DNA of 64,000 nt from Cervus elaphus (taxonomy: Eukaryota > Chordata > Mammalia > Artiodactyla > Cervidae), in NCBI RefSeq assembly GCF_910594005.1, contig NC_057819.1, positions 123,973,669-124,037,668 of the forward strand, in the 5' to 3' direction. Positions 24,180-35,952 of this stretch are shown piece by piece. Below the pieces are notes generated by a model. That model was not told the origin of the DNA. It did no database searches and saw nothing but the letters and a program-made list of their open reading frames with translations. Position 1 is the first letter of the stretch; every line of letters begins with the position of its first letter. The translations under genes and the position numbers were made by a program.

Positions 24180-24790
24180 TTACAACAACAGCCAGGATAT
24201 GGAGACAACCTCCGTGACCACTGACAGGTGAAAGGATGAGGAAGACGTGGTAGAGATATACAATGGAATACTACTCAGACACGAAAAGGAACAAAACTGG
24301 GTCATTCCTACAGGTGTGAATGGACCTAGAGTCTCTTATCCAGAGTGAAGTAAGTCAGAAAGAGAAAAAGAAATATTGTTACATTAATGCATGTTATGTA
24401 GAATCTAGGGAAATGGTACAGATGAACCTAGTTCCAGGGCAGGAATAGAGACACAGACGTAGAGAATGAACACGGGGACACAGGTGAAGGGAAGCGGAGG
24501 GCGGGATGGACTGGGAGACTAGATTTGACAATAAATACACTACCCATGTGTAAAACAGATCGCTAGTGGGAACCTGCAGGACAGAACAGGGAGCTCAGCT
24601 TGGTGCTCTATGATGACCTAGATGGGTGGGAGGGGATATATGTATACATATAGGTGATTCCTTTCATTGTACAACAGAAACTAATAATACAACTTGGCAA
24701 AGTAATTATACTCCAGTAAAACAAATTTAAAAAAAAATATTTTTAATAAATAAAAAATAAATTTGAAAAAGGAACTACAAAAAAAAGTTT
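24180..24790 (+). mobile_element. L1 3' end
   Basis: This diverged L1 3' sequence (ACAACAGCCAGGATATGGAGA block) goes to an A-rich tail around 24725-24785. It lies in intron 2. Confidence 0.7.
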
Positions 24791-24883
24791 ACCCAAAATT
24801 TCAGTGTTCCACGTGGCCCAGGCTCAAAGCTGGCCATCCTGTTCTGGACAGGATTAGTGTCCAAGGAGAATGAAACACTCACA

Positions 24884-24995
24884 CACATCACAATTACCAC
24901 ACACACTCACACATGCATATACCACACACATACTTTGTGCACACACACACTCGAACATGTGCACATTCTCACACAGGCATGCACACACACCCACA
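24884..24995. repeat. Interrupted CA-rich repeat
   Basis: CACA-rich sequence with frequent interruptions. It creates low-complexity His/Thr open frames in several frames that are not genes. Confidence 0.9.
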
Positions 24996-25753
24996 AGGGG
25001 CCACAATGCTGCCAGCTGCAGCACCTCCCCCACCACCCAACAACAAGGAACAACAAAGGACCACACAGGAAACCAGCTCAACCAGGCAGAGAGACAACGT
25101 CCCTCTCAGTCCTCCAAGAAACCTGGGAACAGAGCCGGCTGCTTAGGTCTGGACAGACTGGACTGTGGCGTGGGGAGCTCGCATTCATCCAAAAGGATGA
25201 ATTTGTCCTGAATCTGTCAGGAAACTCTCTGCAAGACTCACCTGGGCTCCCGCCTGGCCACTCACTCAGGAGACACTCTCTTTGGGTCTGACACTTATAG
25301 GGAGACAAGACGGCTCAGCTTCCCCATTGAGGAATGGCAGCATTTCCAGAGCACCTCCATTTCCCCAGAGCCTGGAGGCACCTTAGGAGCTGTCTGGTCC
25401 ATGCAAAAAGCCCAGAGCAGAGACAGACACCCACGTGGCAGAAGCTCAGACACCCAGATGCAGCCCTGCCACAGCATCTGGGAGACACAACATGCTGGGT
25501 ATGGTGGGAGAAAAAGGGAGGGGGACGCAGAGACCCTACACAAATCAGGCACAGAAGGGGCTCTCTGCCGCAGCCCAGCATGCAGGGGCCAACACCTGGG
25601 CAGCAGTGAAGTGAAGCTGTCCTGGAGAGGATGCTGTAGGGACACTTGTTCAGCCACTGATGAAACCACAGCAGGAAACAGCGTCCTTGCAAAGCTAGGA
25701 GATGGGCAGAACCACACCTCCCAGACCCACTTCCCCAGGGGCCAGACACTCAC

Positions 25754-25914
25754 TCGCTTGGTTTGCCGTGAGTCATTCGAACGGGGCTCATCTGGGTTTT
25801 CTTGCCAATCACCTGAGCCCAGGGACAAGGAGGAGCTGCTTTCTTCCTTCAGCTCCTGTCCACACTCCATTTCTCCCTCTGGGGCCGATGTTTCCTTGAG
25901 GTTGCTCTGAGAAC
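25754..25914 (-). CDS. RNF213: RNF213 left copy, coding exon 2
   Basis: This 161-nt exon enters in phase 1 (the G left over from exon 1 plus GT makes Gly) and ends on a codon boundary at the donor CGA|GTGAGT. The acceptor is a pyrimidine-rich tract ending in tag. It encodes an acidic, Ser/Glu-rich low-complexity segment that includes the conserved EGEMECGQELKEE stretch of RNF213. Exons 1 and 2 together make exactly 99 codons. The window's largest intron so far, about 9.3 kb, separates it from exon 1. Confidence 0.9.
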
Positions 25915-26094
25915 CTACAAAGGCAGATGCACATGGGTCACATCTCAGAAAAACAAGTAAATGTTCCAAGGGAAAACTTGGACTCCTCCCATGACCGCTG
26001 TTCAAGATTAGTCCTCTCCCCACTCAAGGTGCTGTCTTGGCTACAGTGAGCCAAGCCTGGTACAATTTCTGCTGTCGGGTGGGCAAGAGTGTAC

Positions 26095-26950
26095 ACCATG
26101 CGAAATGCCAGGCTGGATGAAGCACAAGCTGGGAACAAGACTGCTGGGAGAAATACAAATAACCTCAGATATGCAGATGACACCACCCTTACTTATGGCA
26201 GCAAGTGAAGAAGAACTAAAGAGCCTCTTGATGAAAGTGAAAGAGGAGAGTGAAAAAGTTGGCTTAAAACTCAATATGCAGATAGCTAAGATCATGGCAA
26301 CTGGTCCCATCACTTCATGGGAAATAGATGGGGACACAGTGGAAACAGTGACAGACTTTATTTTGGGGGGGCTCCAAAATCACTGCAAATGGTGACTGCA
26401 GCCATGAAATTAAAAGACACTTGCTCCTTGGAAGAAAAGCCATGACCAACCTGGACAGCATATTAAGAAGCAGAGACATTACTTTGCCAACAGAGGTCCG
26501 CCTAGTCAAAGCTATGGTTTTCCTAGTAGTTAGGTATGGATGTGAGAGTTGGACCATAAAGAAAAGTGAATGCCAAAGAACTGATGTTTTTAAGCTGTGG
26601 TGTTCAAGAATACTCTTGAGAGTTCCTTGGACTGCAAGGAGATCCAACCAGTCCATCCTAAAGGAAATCAGTCCTGAATATTCATTGGAAGCACTGATGC
26701 TGAAGCTGAAACTCCAGTACTCTGGCCACCTGAGGCAAACTGACTCATTTGAAAAGACTCTGATGCTGGGAAAGTTTGAAGACAGAAGGAGAAGGGGATG
26801 ACAGAGGATGAGATGGTTGAATGGCATCACTGACTCGATGGACATGAGCCTGAGCAAGTTTCGGAGTTGGTGATGGACAGGGAACCCGGGCGTGCTGCAG
26901 TCCGTGGGGCTGCAAAGAGGTGGACATGACTGAGCGACTTAACTGAACTG
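26095..26950 (+). mobile_element. BovB 3' fragment
   Basis: This is plus-strand BovB 3' sequence starting near the YADD region and running to the ACTGAACTGAAC tail. It lies in intron 1 about 180 bp upstream of exon 2, antisense to RNF213. Confidence 0.85.
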
Positions 26951-28985
26951 AACAAATATATTAAACATCTACAAACATCTAAGGTTCATCTACAAATGAA
27001 ACTTAGGGCCAAAGAACCAAATAAAACTGGGAGGATATTTGTAACACATGACAGCCTGGGGCCACTGTCCTTTGATAAACTGTGGGCATGCTGACCTCCT
27101 CTCTCTTCCACCAGCCTCCACTGCAGGGGGTGGGGCCCCCATTAGACTGATCCAATCAGAACCTGGCATTTCTCCAGTTCCAGTCATTGGCAGAAGTACA
27201 GCAGGGGCCCAGGGCTGGTTACTGGCATTTCTGACCCATCAACTTCTTCCTTCTGGTCAAACAGACCCTATGCTTGGAATCAACTAGTTTGCCTCCATGA
27301 AGGCAGCAGCCTGAGGACAAAGCAGGGCCGCCGGGACCTGAGACAGATGCAGAGCTGTGCAGAGACCTGACTCCCTCAGTCTGGAAATGAGTGTGTGAGG
27401 CCCAGTGCACGCATCCCGCTGAGGAAGCGGGGAGCTGGGTGTCCGGTCATCTCCAATACAAACAGCCCCAGTGACTGAAAAATCAATAAGAGTAACTTTA
27501 AAAAAAGGGAATTCCCCAAAGAAAACAGGTAGTTCAAAGAAAAGGAATTATAAGTGAGCTCTTAACCTTTGAGAAGACACTTATTTACCCTACCAATCAA
27601 GGAAGTAGCAATAAAACCCAAGAGGTACCCCCTTCGACCAATCTGACTGGCCCAGAGCTAGACACGCTGGTGTGGCTGGAGATGAAACCTCGAAGAGCCT
27701 GCAGAGGAGAGGCTGGGGGAAGCCTTGTGGACTTGAAGGTTTCCATTATAAATGCACAAGGCTGCTCCTTGGAGCTTGTCCTTGAGACACACTGGCACCA
27801 GGGGCAGACCCCTTGCCAGCATCCAGCCCAGCCATGTGCATTTATGGCAGAACAGGAGTCCAGGATAGGACTGGCTCCTGCGTGGCAGAGGTGAGGCCAG
27901 TCTCACTAGAGGCCATGGCACAGTGCCACATGATGGAAGCAGGGCACATGAGTTTTCCACCACGTGGAGGAAACATCTGGAAGGTGACACACCAAACAGT
28001 TAAGTGTTGTGTTCATAAGGGTGTGAAGGATCTGGGCTGGGGGTAAGCTGAGGGGGTTACCATTTTTCATATCCTCCCGTCGTAACATATGGGTTATTCA
28101 TACCAGCATGTATTACTTCTACACTTATCAATATAAAAAGGAAACTAGCCGGATTCAGTAAGAGCAAAACTTAAGAATCTCTACTGAGCACTCTGCATGT
28201 TAACCTATCAAGTACTCACAGCCACGCTGTGACCTTCTCAGGCCCCCAGTTGGCAAGGTGGGGAGCAGGATTTGAATCCAGGCTCAGAGGCCAGGATAGG
28301 CCCTGGGGACAGTGACATGGCCACCGTCCTTTACCCAGGACTGCGGCTGAACCAGAGAAAATTCCTGTCCCTGCCTCATGAAGTATGGGCTCACCGGGTG
28401 CATGCACATTAGGCAGCATGACCCACCCTGAAGCATCCCTGTAGACAGATGGGAACAGACACACAGGTGTCCAGAAAGTGCTAAGGGAGTCAGATCCCCA
28501 AATCTGGTTAATGGCTGATCAACCCATGAATGGGGGAGGAGGGCAGGGACCTCACAGGCAACCTGAACTCACTGCTACAGAAATAGTTCAACCTAAATCA
28601 GTCAGCTGCACAGACTCCACTTCTGGGCTCCCAAATGAACCCCAGCAGCAGCTCTGAGTCTGCTTCCCCCACCCTCCCACAGCAGTCCCCACCCCTCCCT
28701 GCAGCTGCCTTGTCCTGAAGCCTAAAGAAAATTCCACATACCTCAAGCTTTCATATGAGGTTCCCTAGAGCAGTCAGCAGAGCAGTCAAAGTCACAGGGA
28801 CAGAAAGTAGGATGGCAGATGCCAGGGGTTGGGGTTGGGGGAGGGAGGTTAGTGTCTAATGGGGACAGAGTTTCTGTGTGAAAACAGGAAGAAGTTCTAG
28901 AGATGGATGGTGGTGACTGGTTGCACAACAATGTGAATGTGCCTAATGCCACTTAACTGTGTCAACTGAAAAAAAATATTCATAA
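26951..28985. other. Intron 1 sequence without recognised gene
   Basis: Apparently unique sequence. Several 60-110-codon open frames occur on both strands, none with recognisable features. No clear repeat is seen. Confidence 0.45.
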
Positions 28986-29160
28986 CCTTGAAGTTCCCTG
29001 GTGGTCCAGTGGTTAAGAATTCACCTTGCAATGCAGGGGATGCAGGTTCTATTCCTGGTAGGGGAAGGAACATCCCCACGTGCCTTGGAGCAACTAAGCC
29101 CACACCACAACTACTGAGCCTGACACAGCCAAATAAATAAATAATCTAAAAAATAAAAAA
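28986..29160 (+). mobile_element. CHR-type tRNA-derived SINE
   Basis: It starts GAAGTTCCCTGGTGGTCCAG and ends in an AAATAAATAA tail. It is in intron 1. Confidence 0.75.
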
Positions 29161-29802
29161 AATACTCTAACCTAAATATTGAGAGTTATGTGTTTTATTC
29201 GGTGGGAATTCTTAGGACTTCAAGCCCCTGAGACAGGATCTCAAGTTGTCCCACGAGAACTGCTCCAAGGAGGCAAGGGGAGGAGCCAGGTGACACAGAA
29301 ACTTTGCAACAAAGGGCAGGGAGCCTCAACATCAAAAGATTATTGCTAATTAAAGAAAACCAGGTAACCCAAGTTAAGAAATTTAGCACTTTTCTATATA
29401 TGGGAAGATGCAAATATCTGGGCTCACTGAAATCATTCATTTGATAGGTGACTCAGCATCTGGGGCCAGTATCTTGTTTTCACATCCAGAGTTCCTCAGG
29501 GCCCACCGCAGGGAGTGGCTACAGTCTGATGGCTGCTGTTGCTGCTGCTTCTAAGTCGCTTCAGTCCTGTCCGATGTTGGCTGCTAGGTAGCAGGTATTC
29601 TTTCCTTCCTGGGTTCCCTCAGGGCTCACCAGCTCACCATTCACAGTGGCTGCAACTGCTGGTGACTGTGACTTCTTTATTTATGTCAGGAAATATTCCA
29701 GTCATATTTCTCAATTGTCCACTTAAAATATGTTTAATTTGGTAAATTTTGTGCATCAATGCAAATAATAATCAATCTATAATAAGGAATTGTTGTTGTT
29801 CA

Positions 29803-30009
29803 GTCACTACGTTGTGTGCAACTATTCTGTGAATCCATGGACTGTAGCCTGCCAGGCTCCGCTGTCCATGGGATCTCCCAGGCAAGGATACTGGAGTGAG
29901 TTGCCATTTCCTTCCCCAGGGGACCTTCTCTTCCCAACCCAGGGATTGTGAATCCATGTCTCCTGCAATGGCAGGTGGATCCTTTACCACTGAGCCACCG
30001 GGGAAGCCC
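29803..30009 (-). mobile_element. Bov-tA type SINE
   Basis: The minus strand runs from GGGCTTCCCCGGTGGCTCAG to the tail near 29803. It is in intron 1. Confidence 0.8.
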
Positions 30010-31337
30010 TCTAGAAGAGAGTTTTATTCAAGCAAAACTAAGGACTACAGCCCAGGTGGCAGCCTCTCAATAGTTCTGAGGAACTGCTCTGCTGAAGCCT
30101 GGTCTTCAGTTTTACACCTTGTCAGAACAAAGGACATACACCAAATATGAGAGGGGACATCCGTGAAGTAGGTTATCATGTACACAGCAAGTCAGCATGA
30201 CCCCGGTGTCTGTAAAGGGAACCTCAAGTTTGTGGGCATTGTTGACGTGGATACCACAGCACAGGGGGGCATTGATCCCTATCTTCAAAACACTGTTGCT
30301 AACAGTTAAAGCACATGTGTGAGGCATGTTTAACAGGCCATGAGTCAGGCTGTTCCAGTTCACACAGAGTTCAGGCTGAATCATGCATAAGCTGCAATGA
30401 CTTCCCCATATCTCAGTTTGTGATCATCTCTCCCATCACTTGTTTTTAAATATTTTATCACACTTTAAAAAAATTAAAACCAACACATAGAACAATGCAA
30501 TTCTCCCAGCCCACCCATTCCTCACTCCACCTGACAGCCCCTGGGTCAGGTGTGGTGGACATTGAAGGGGAGCAGAATTTCCCACCTCAAAACAAGCTAA
30601 TTTAGCATCCAGGGTTATTTCCTGCTGAAGGCAATGAAAACTCAGCAGATTTAAGAAAAGCTCTTGAACTCCCCCTCAGTGTTTTAAATTTACATCAGAA
30701 AGGGGGTCTATAACAGGAAGAGCCATTACTATAGACAGCTTTTAACCAAGAAACTTATCTACATAAGAGAGCAACCTTTGGAGAGTTTCCAAAAATCTCC
30801 TCTGCCTCTCTGTGAAAATCTCTCTTCTTTGCAGCCCCAGATCCTAGCAGGCTCCTTAAGTCAGGATGTTATAGAAGCTCTAACTACCTGGCTGCCTTTT
30901 GGGTCTCAAATTTTTATGGGGCTCCTATACATATGAAATGTGAATCTGTCTCTTATCAATTTAATTGTTGAACAGCCAAAGAATTTAGGAGGGAAGAGGG
31001 AGATGTTCTGCTCCCTTGCAGCACAAATTCGATGGCCAGTGCAGGCAGCCACAGAAACCAAGTGTGGCCACATCTTTGGACCCACGAGTGGTGGCAGGCA
31101 GGTGGCTCTTTCTCTCACCAGTGAGCCCTCCACAGTCACACCCGAACCCCAGGGGCTGACCCTCTCCCACGGCGGCTGCCTCTGGAGCTTCCCCAGTGGC
31201 TCTCAACCCTTCCCGGACTCCTGTGGGGTCTCAGGCTGCTTATCTTGTTGTTTTCTATTATAAAAACATCAACAAGAAAAACTTGGAAATGCAGAAAATA
31301 TAAGGAAAAATACATTTCCCAGAAACCACCTCCCTTC

Positions 31338-31825
31338 TGTTAGGTAGTTAGAATAGGGAAAAGGAGTCCAAAATAGCGGTGGCTAAAAGACAAAGGAAGG
31401 GAAAGCCCACGAAAATAGAACAGAGGAAGGTCAAAGGAAGGTCCGAGAACCAGAGTGAGGACTTCAGGTAGAACAGCACTCCTGGCCAAGCGCAATTTGC
31501 ATAGGACAGGCCCAGGGGGAAGGAAAAAACATAAAAAGAGGAGCCAAAGGGCTCTCGCTCTCTCTCTCCCGCGCGATGGGGTGCCCTTCTCTTCGCGTCT
31601 TTGGATCAACGTGCCCTCACACCTCGAAGATGGATTTTCCTGCTATCTTCTAAATAAAATAGAGCTGTAACACTGAGCTCTGACACTGACTTCTCTAAGA
31701 GCTATAACACAGTCCGTTCGAGACCTGAGAGCTATATGGTCTGTCCAAGACCCGAGAGCTGTGACCCGCTGAGGGGGCTTTAATGTCCATCACTCCAAAT
31801 CTTTGTTGTGACGAGACAAAGAACC
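31338..31825 (+). mobile_element. Probable solo LTR of an endogenous retrovirus
   Basis: It starts TGTTAGGTAG, has a CATAAAAAG TATA-like box near 31529, a CT-rich start, AATAAAATAG near 31653 and a U5-like tail. No matching partner LTR or internal region is seen, so it is probably solo. The right boundary is approximate. It lies in intron 1, antisense to RNF213. Confidence 0.55.
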
Positions 31826-32379
31826 AAGGAGCATACACTTGCCTGATACTTCCAAAAAATAATCTTTTAGCACTCAAGGCGGAAGTCCCACTTGGATACC
31901 CTGGGGCACCTGACGGAACAGTGGGGAACTGGGGTGGGGGAGGGCCTCCTGACCACCCACTACCCCCTGCCCTGTTAGACCTACTGACATTGGAAATCCT
32001 CCACCGCAGACTAGATGCACATGACTCTTGGCAAAAGCCAGCCACCCTCCACCTATGGCCAGGGCGGCCTGGAACTCTTCACACACTCTCCTTTTGAGGC
32101 AGAAATTGTTAGACAGTATAAGACTTTGAGACCTCAATTTCTTTTTTTAATTTAATTTCAATTTTTCTCTTCTCAAGTACGCATCTCACTCTTTGTTCCA
32201 ATTTCCAGGCATTCAGAGGAATGCCTCCCTGGTCTGGAGGGTCATAAAACCTTCAGATCCAGGACAAGACAATCATTAACTGCGGTCCAGTTTATCAAGG
32301 AGAAAAACTCCAGGTAGACAATTAGCTCGTAAACATACATCTAGCCCCTAAATAATGGTCTGGGCTCTTGAGAAAGGGT

Positions 32380-32745
32380 TGAGGGATGGTGCCGAAATGT
32401 CTGGAAAAACTGACAAACTGGGGGATCCAAGAAAGCTATAAAAATGACAAACTGGACACTGGGCCGTTTAACCTAATTGATCAGAAAGGATGCATATTAA
32501 AGTCACGAGTCAACAAAAAATGTACAGATCAATACTAGTAAAGATATGAAACTGCTGCAATCCTCGCCTTTTGGGAGGTTCTTCACCCCCTCTCAATGTC
32601 TATGATGAGGGCTTTGCATCTCTGTCTTCTAAAAATAAACTTTGCCTGTATGATTTTGCTAGTTTGCAGAATTCATTCTTTAGCTCCATGAACAGAACTT
32701 GGGTTTCATGTTTCACTTTCACGTCCTGATCTGGGCGGCCTCACA
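32380..32745 (+). mobile_element. Possible LTR fragment
   Basis: It has an LTR-like layout with a TATA-like CTATAAAAATG near 32436 and an AATAAAC signal near 32634 followed by T-rich sequence. The family and ends are not recognised. The remaining part of intron 1 (32746-35240) holds no gene that I can support. Confidence 0.35.
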
Positions 32746-35240
32746 CTCCCCTCAGATTCAGTCGTCCTGGGTACCTCCAGGAAGCTGCACCACAGCTTCT
32801 GGCTCCAAGCCCTGCTCAAGTTCGTGAGGAACTTGGACCCGCAGCACCAGAGGGAGGCCAGTGTCCAGGATGCCCAGAGCTCCCGGCCTGGCAGACCTAC
32901 AAATGGCTAAAAGGTGGAGATAATCCCTTCAGCAGCCAAGCCTCCTAGCAGTGTGGTTTCAGTTTCCATTCCTGTATGTATGGAAGAGGCTTGGCTGGGT
33001 GAGCAAAGCAGAGAAGCCGGCAGGAAGTGGGTGGGGGACAGAAGAAGGAAACTGACAATCTCATTCAACACCCAGGTCCTCAGCCCTACTGTGTGCCCCA
33101 CACGGAGTGACCACGGCCCAGCTCCTCCCCTCCCACCCCCAGCGATGGGTGAGGGACCACCCCCAGTGACCCAGCCCTAAGGTAAACGGCCCCTTAGCAC
33201 TAATGGCACTTTAGCACGGTGCTCACCGAGGATGAACCGGCAGCTTAGAAGCCAACCAGCTCCCAAAAGCTCTCAAAGCCTTTGCCCCTGGAACTGGCAG
33301 AGATGCCAAGCATCTCAGAGGTACGGACTGTCCACTTTGGTAGTGACCAAGCCCTTCTAAGGGTAGGGGCTCCAGAATGACCTCTGACTGTGCCAAGGTG
33401 GACGGCTGTCTTGCCTGCTCTCCCTACCTGCCTGGACACGCAAGACCCTAGAAGATGACCTAGTGTTCTCAGACAAGGCTTTTTTTTCCCTGTTATGTTG
33501 GAAAACACACCAGTTGCTCTTAGCAGCCCTGTGAAAGCCCCTCGCACAAAATTGAAGGGAGGCCAGGAGGAATGAGCTTTCCTGTTGACTCTCCCAAAGG
33601 GGTGAGTCTCAGGAGGCGCCAGCCACAGGACTTGAGACTCAAACGAAGCCCTGATTTTCTCCTGTTAATCCATCTCATGTCAATTTAATTCATAGACAAG
33701 CCAAGAGGACCTAGAAGGGAAGAGGAAAACTTCCCCGACGATGCTAAGGCCAACAAGACCTCAACCACAGCTTCCTTCTAGGGAACTGGCTCTGGCTCCT
33801 GAGTTCTAAATCTTTTCTCTACCAGTTGCTAGCTGTGTGACTGTGAATAGTTACTTAACCTCTCCTTTTGCTTCACTCTTGGCATTTGTAAAATGGGGAT
33901 TGATGATAGTTCCTCCCTCAATATTTAGCATAGCACTGGGCAAATCACAGGTTAGCTGATTGGTATTGGTTTTATTTGTGCTTTTAGTCTCTGAGGTCCC
34001 AAAGACCCCTCCTCCCAAGACCCCCCTAGTCAGGCAGATGTTCTAGTGACCAGGGTGGGGAGCTCTGGAAGGTGGGAAATTACAACTGGATACCAAAACT
34101 TCAGTTATGCCATGCCATGATTCAACATCTGGACCAGGAATTGATCAGAGTGAACACCTGGCTGCCCACCAAGATCCTCCCAAATTATTGGCAACAAGAA
34201 AAAAATCAATAAGAAAAGCAACAACAAGAAGTGCAACAAAAAGTGGCCACCTCTCCATACCTCTCACAGTCCAAAGAGTGCATCTGTAACAGGAGCACTT
34301 TGTACAAATGCAGCCAAAACAGAACCAATTAAAAGAACTGGGGGGCGTCTATCTCACCCCTGATTCAAACTGCACCTTCTTCAATTCACTCAGCAATTAT
34401 TTATTGAGCACCTACTGTGTTCCAGGCAACATACGGGAGACTTGGGATAAAGCAGTGAATAAGAGACAAAGGTCTCTGAAGACTGACCATGGTGTCATCC
34501 AAGTGCTACTGGGACAAACAGCCTGGGGAAGTGCAATTCAGAGTGAAGGGGTGAGGCAGGTACAGTTTGCAACTGGGTGGTCAGAGTGGGCCTCCAGAAG
34601 AGGAGACACTTGAGCAAAGATTGGAAGGCAGGGATACGGGAAGCTGTGCTGCCCTCTACGAAAAGGTGTGTTCCAGTCGAGGGACCAGGCAGTGCAAAGG
34701 TCCTGTGGTCAGAGCATGTCTAGCATGTACTAGAAGGAGCAGGGAGACAGTCCAATGTCCCAGGCATCAAGAGAATCAAGGACCCACCAGAGTCAGCAGG
34801 TGAGGGCCACCTGACACGGGTCCTCCTTCATGCGCCCATGAGCCACCCCTCATCAGGAAGGCGCCTGTGCAAGCTGCGGGGGCCCCTCCCCCACCAGGGG
34901 GGCCTGGGATGCCACTTTATACAGCATCCTCTGAAAACCGCTAAGATCCTCCGGCTCAGCCCAACACTTGCCATTCCCTAAGGAGAAAGGAAACTCCAAG
35001 TTCTCTCCAAGAAATGAAACTGAAATTCTTTAAAAAGTGACAGATGCTTTCAGCAAAGGACTAGATAAAACTGTATTTCTAAGGAAAGTGTTTCCTCTAG
35101 AAGCAGTTCTCTATCACAGAAGACCTGCTAGCCTAGGCTGCCTGCTGGTCAAGGTCTCCACTTCTAGGGATGAAAGAGGGACTGAGCTAACTGCCCTCCC
35201 CACCACCTGCACCAGGCTCCCAGCCCCATCGGGGCCTTAC

Positions 35241-35376
35241 CTAGTACTCCTTCGGGGGCTGCAGGAAGCAGCCTCTGTCCACACTCGCTGCAGAACTTCG
35301 GGGCTTCCTCTTTGGAGATATGCCGACAGGAAGGACATTCCATACTTCCAGGGAGAGGAATTCCTGGGGCTGGCAT
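35241..35376 (-). CDS. RNF213: RNF213 left copy, coding exon 1 (N-terminal zinc-ribbon)
   Basis: This exon encodes 45 codons plus one base and ends at the donor AG|GTAAG. Two in-frame ATGs exist, at 35376-35374 and 35343-35341. The second gives the start known for human RNF213 (Met-Glu-Cys-Pro-Ser-Cys) and has the stronger Kozak context (A at -3, G at +4). The first would add 11 residues and also has A at -3. Counted from the second Met, Cys3, Cys6, Cys18 and Cys21 form a CxxC-x11-CxxC zinc-ribbon. A possible splice acceptor (ag at 35389-35390) lies just upstream, so the exon could be the second exon of a transcript starting in the CpG island. Alternatively it is the first exon of a transcript driven by the local TATA box. 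Confidence 0.93.
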
Positions 35377-35416
35377 GCTTCTGTCGATCTGGAAGCTAGA
35401 GGCTTGAGGCTGCCAG

Positions 35417-35423
35417 CTTTATA
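35417..35423 (-). promoter_or_regulatory. TATA box upstream of RNF213 left-copy exon 1
   Basis: The minus strand reads TATAAAG preceded by a GC-rich stretch, a good core TATA match. It predicts transcription initiation about 30 bp downstream, near 35390, which is only about 15 nt before the first in-frame ATG (35376). It lies 24 bp downstream of a perfect ISRE, so the two form a compact inducible-promoter layout. The function is inferred; only the motif and spacing are seen. Confidence 0.6.
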
Positions 35424-35447
35424 CCCCGCCACCTGTCACATGACCAC

Positions 35448-35459
35448 AGTTTCATTTTC
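35448..35459 (-). promoter_or_regulatory. Interferon-stimulated response element (ISRE) next to RNF213 left-copy exon 1
   Basis: On the minus strand the sequence is GAAAATGAAACT, an exact match to the ISRE core GAAANNGAAACT bound by ISGF3 and IRF factors. It sits 24 bp upstream of a TATA box and about 70 bp upstream of the first ATG. RNF213 is a known interferon-stimulated gene, so the site fits its neighbour. Just 14 bp further upstream the native sequence is cut by the 3' LTR of an endogenous retrovirus. Confidence 0.65.
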
Positions 35460-35473
35460 TGAGAAAGTGCAAT

Positions 35474-35952
35474 TGTTGCAGGAAACAGGACTGCTTCCAG
35501 GGCCCAAAACTGGGCTCTTGTCTAACACTCGGAAATGAATTGTCTGAGGAGACACATGTGCTGACAAAGCAAGAGATTTTATTGGGAAAGGGCACCCGGT
35601 GGAGAGCAGCAGGGTGAGGGAACCCAGAACTGCTCTGCCACGTGGCTCACAGTCTCGGGTTTTATGGTGATGGGATTAGTTTCCAGGTGGCTTTGGCCAA
35701 TCATTCTAATTCAGAGTCTTTCCCAGTGGCGCACGCATCGCTCAGCCAAGATGGATGCTAGCGAGAGGGATTCTGGGAAGTGGACGGACACGCGGTGTCT
35801 CCTTTCGACCTTTCCTGAGCTCTTCCGGTTGGTGGTGGCTTATTAGTTCCATATTCCTTCCCAGGATCTCCTGTCATAAAACAACTCATGGGAATGGTTA
35901 CGATGGTGCCTGACCAGGGTGGGCAGTTTCAATCAGTGTGCTTCCCCTAACA
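35474..35952 (-). repeat. 3' LTR of the ERV
   Basis: This is a 479-bp LTR in the same transcriptional orientation as RNF213. On the minus strand it holds a CCAAT-like box, a CATAAAA TATA-like box and an AATAAA signal in the expected order. It differs from the 5' LTR at about 20-25 positions by eye (roughly 95% identity). Its 3' end is 14 bp from the ISRE of the RNF213 left copy. Confidence 0.85.

Larger units (their letters stand above)
244..35376 (-). other. RNF213: Left RNF213 copy, N-terminal part of gene (11 coding exons, continues past left edge)
   Basis: This is the gene-level span of the downstream tandem copy. Eleven coding exons run from right to left on the minus strand. Joined in order they match the first roughly 800 residues of RNF213, a very large cytosolic AAA+ ATPase and E3 ubiquitin ligase that is interferon-inducible and acts in antimicrobial defence and lipid-droplet biology (family knowledge). 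All recognised introns have GT-AG ends, and exon phases are consistent at every junction except inside exon 3, which is broken. The AAA+ core, RING and C-terminal parts would lie beyond base 1 and are not visible. It may be a unitary-type pseudogene, a gene that skips exon 3, or a gene with a sequencing error in exon 3. The identity is secure; its coding status is not. Confidence 0.9.

Noticed and set aside
24857..25291. His/Thr-rich 144-codon frame
   Set aside because: It is produced by a CA-rich repeat, and three frames are open at once.
25295..25753. Continuation of exon 2 frame through the GTGAGT donor
   Set aside because: The frame stays open but homology to RNF213 stops exactly at the donor, so this is intron.
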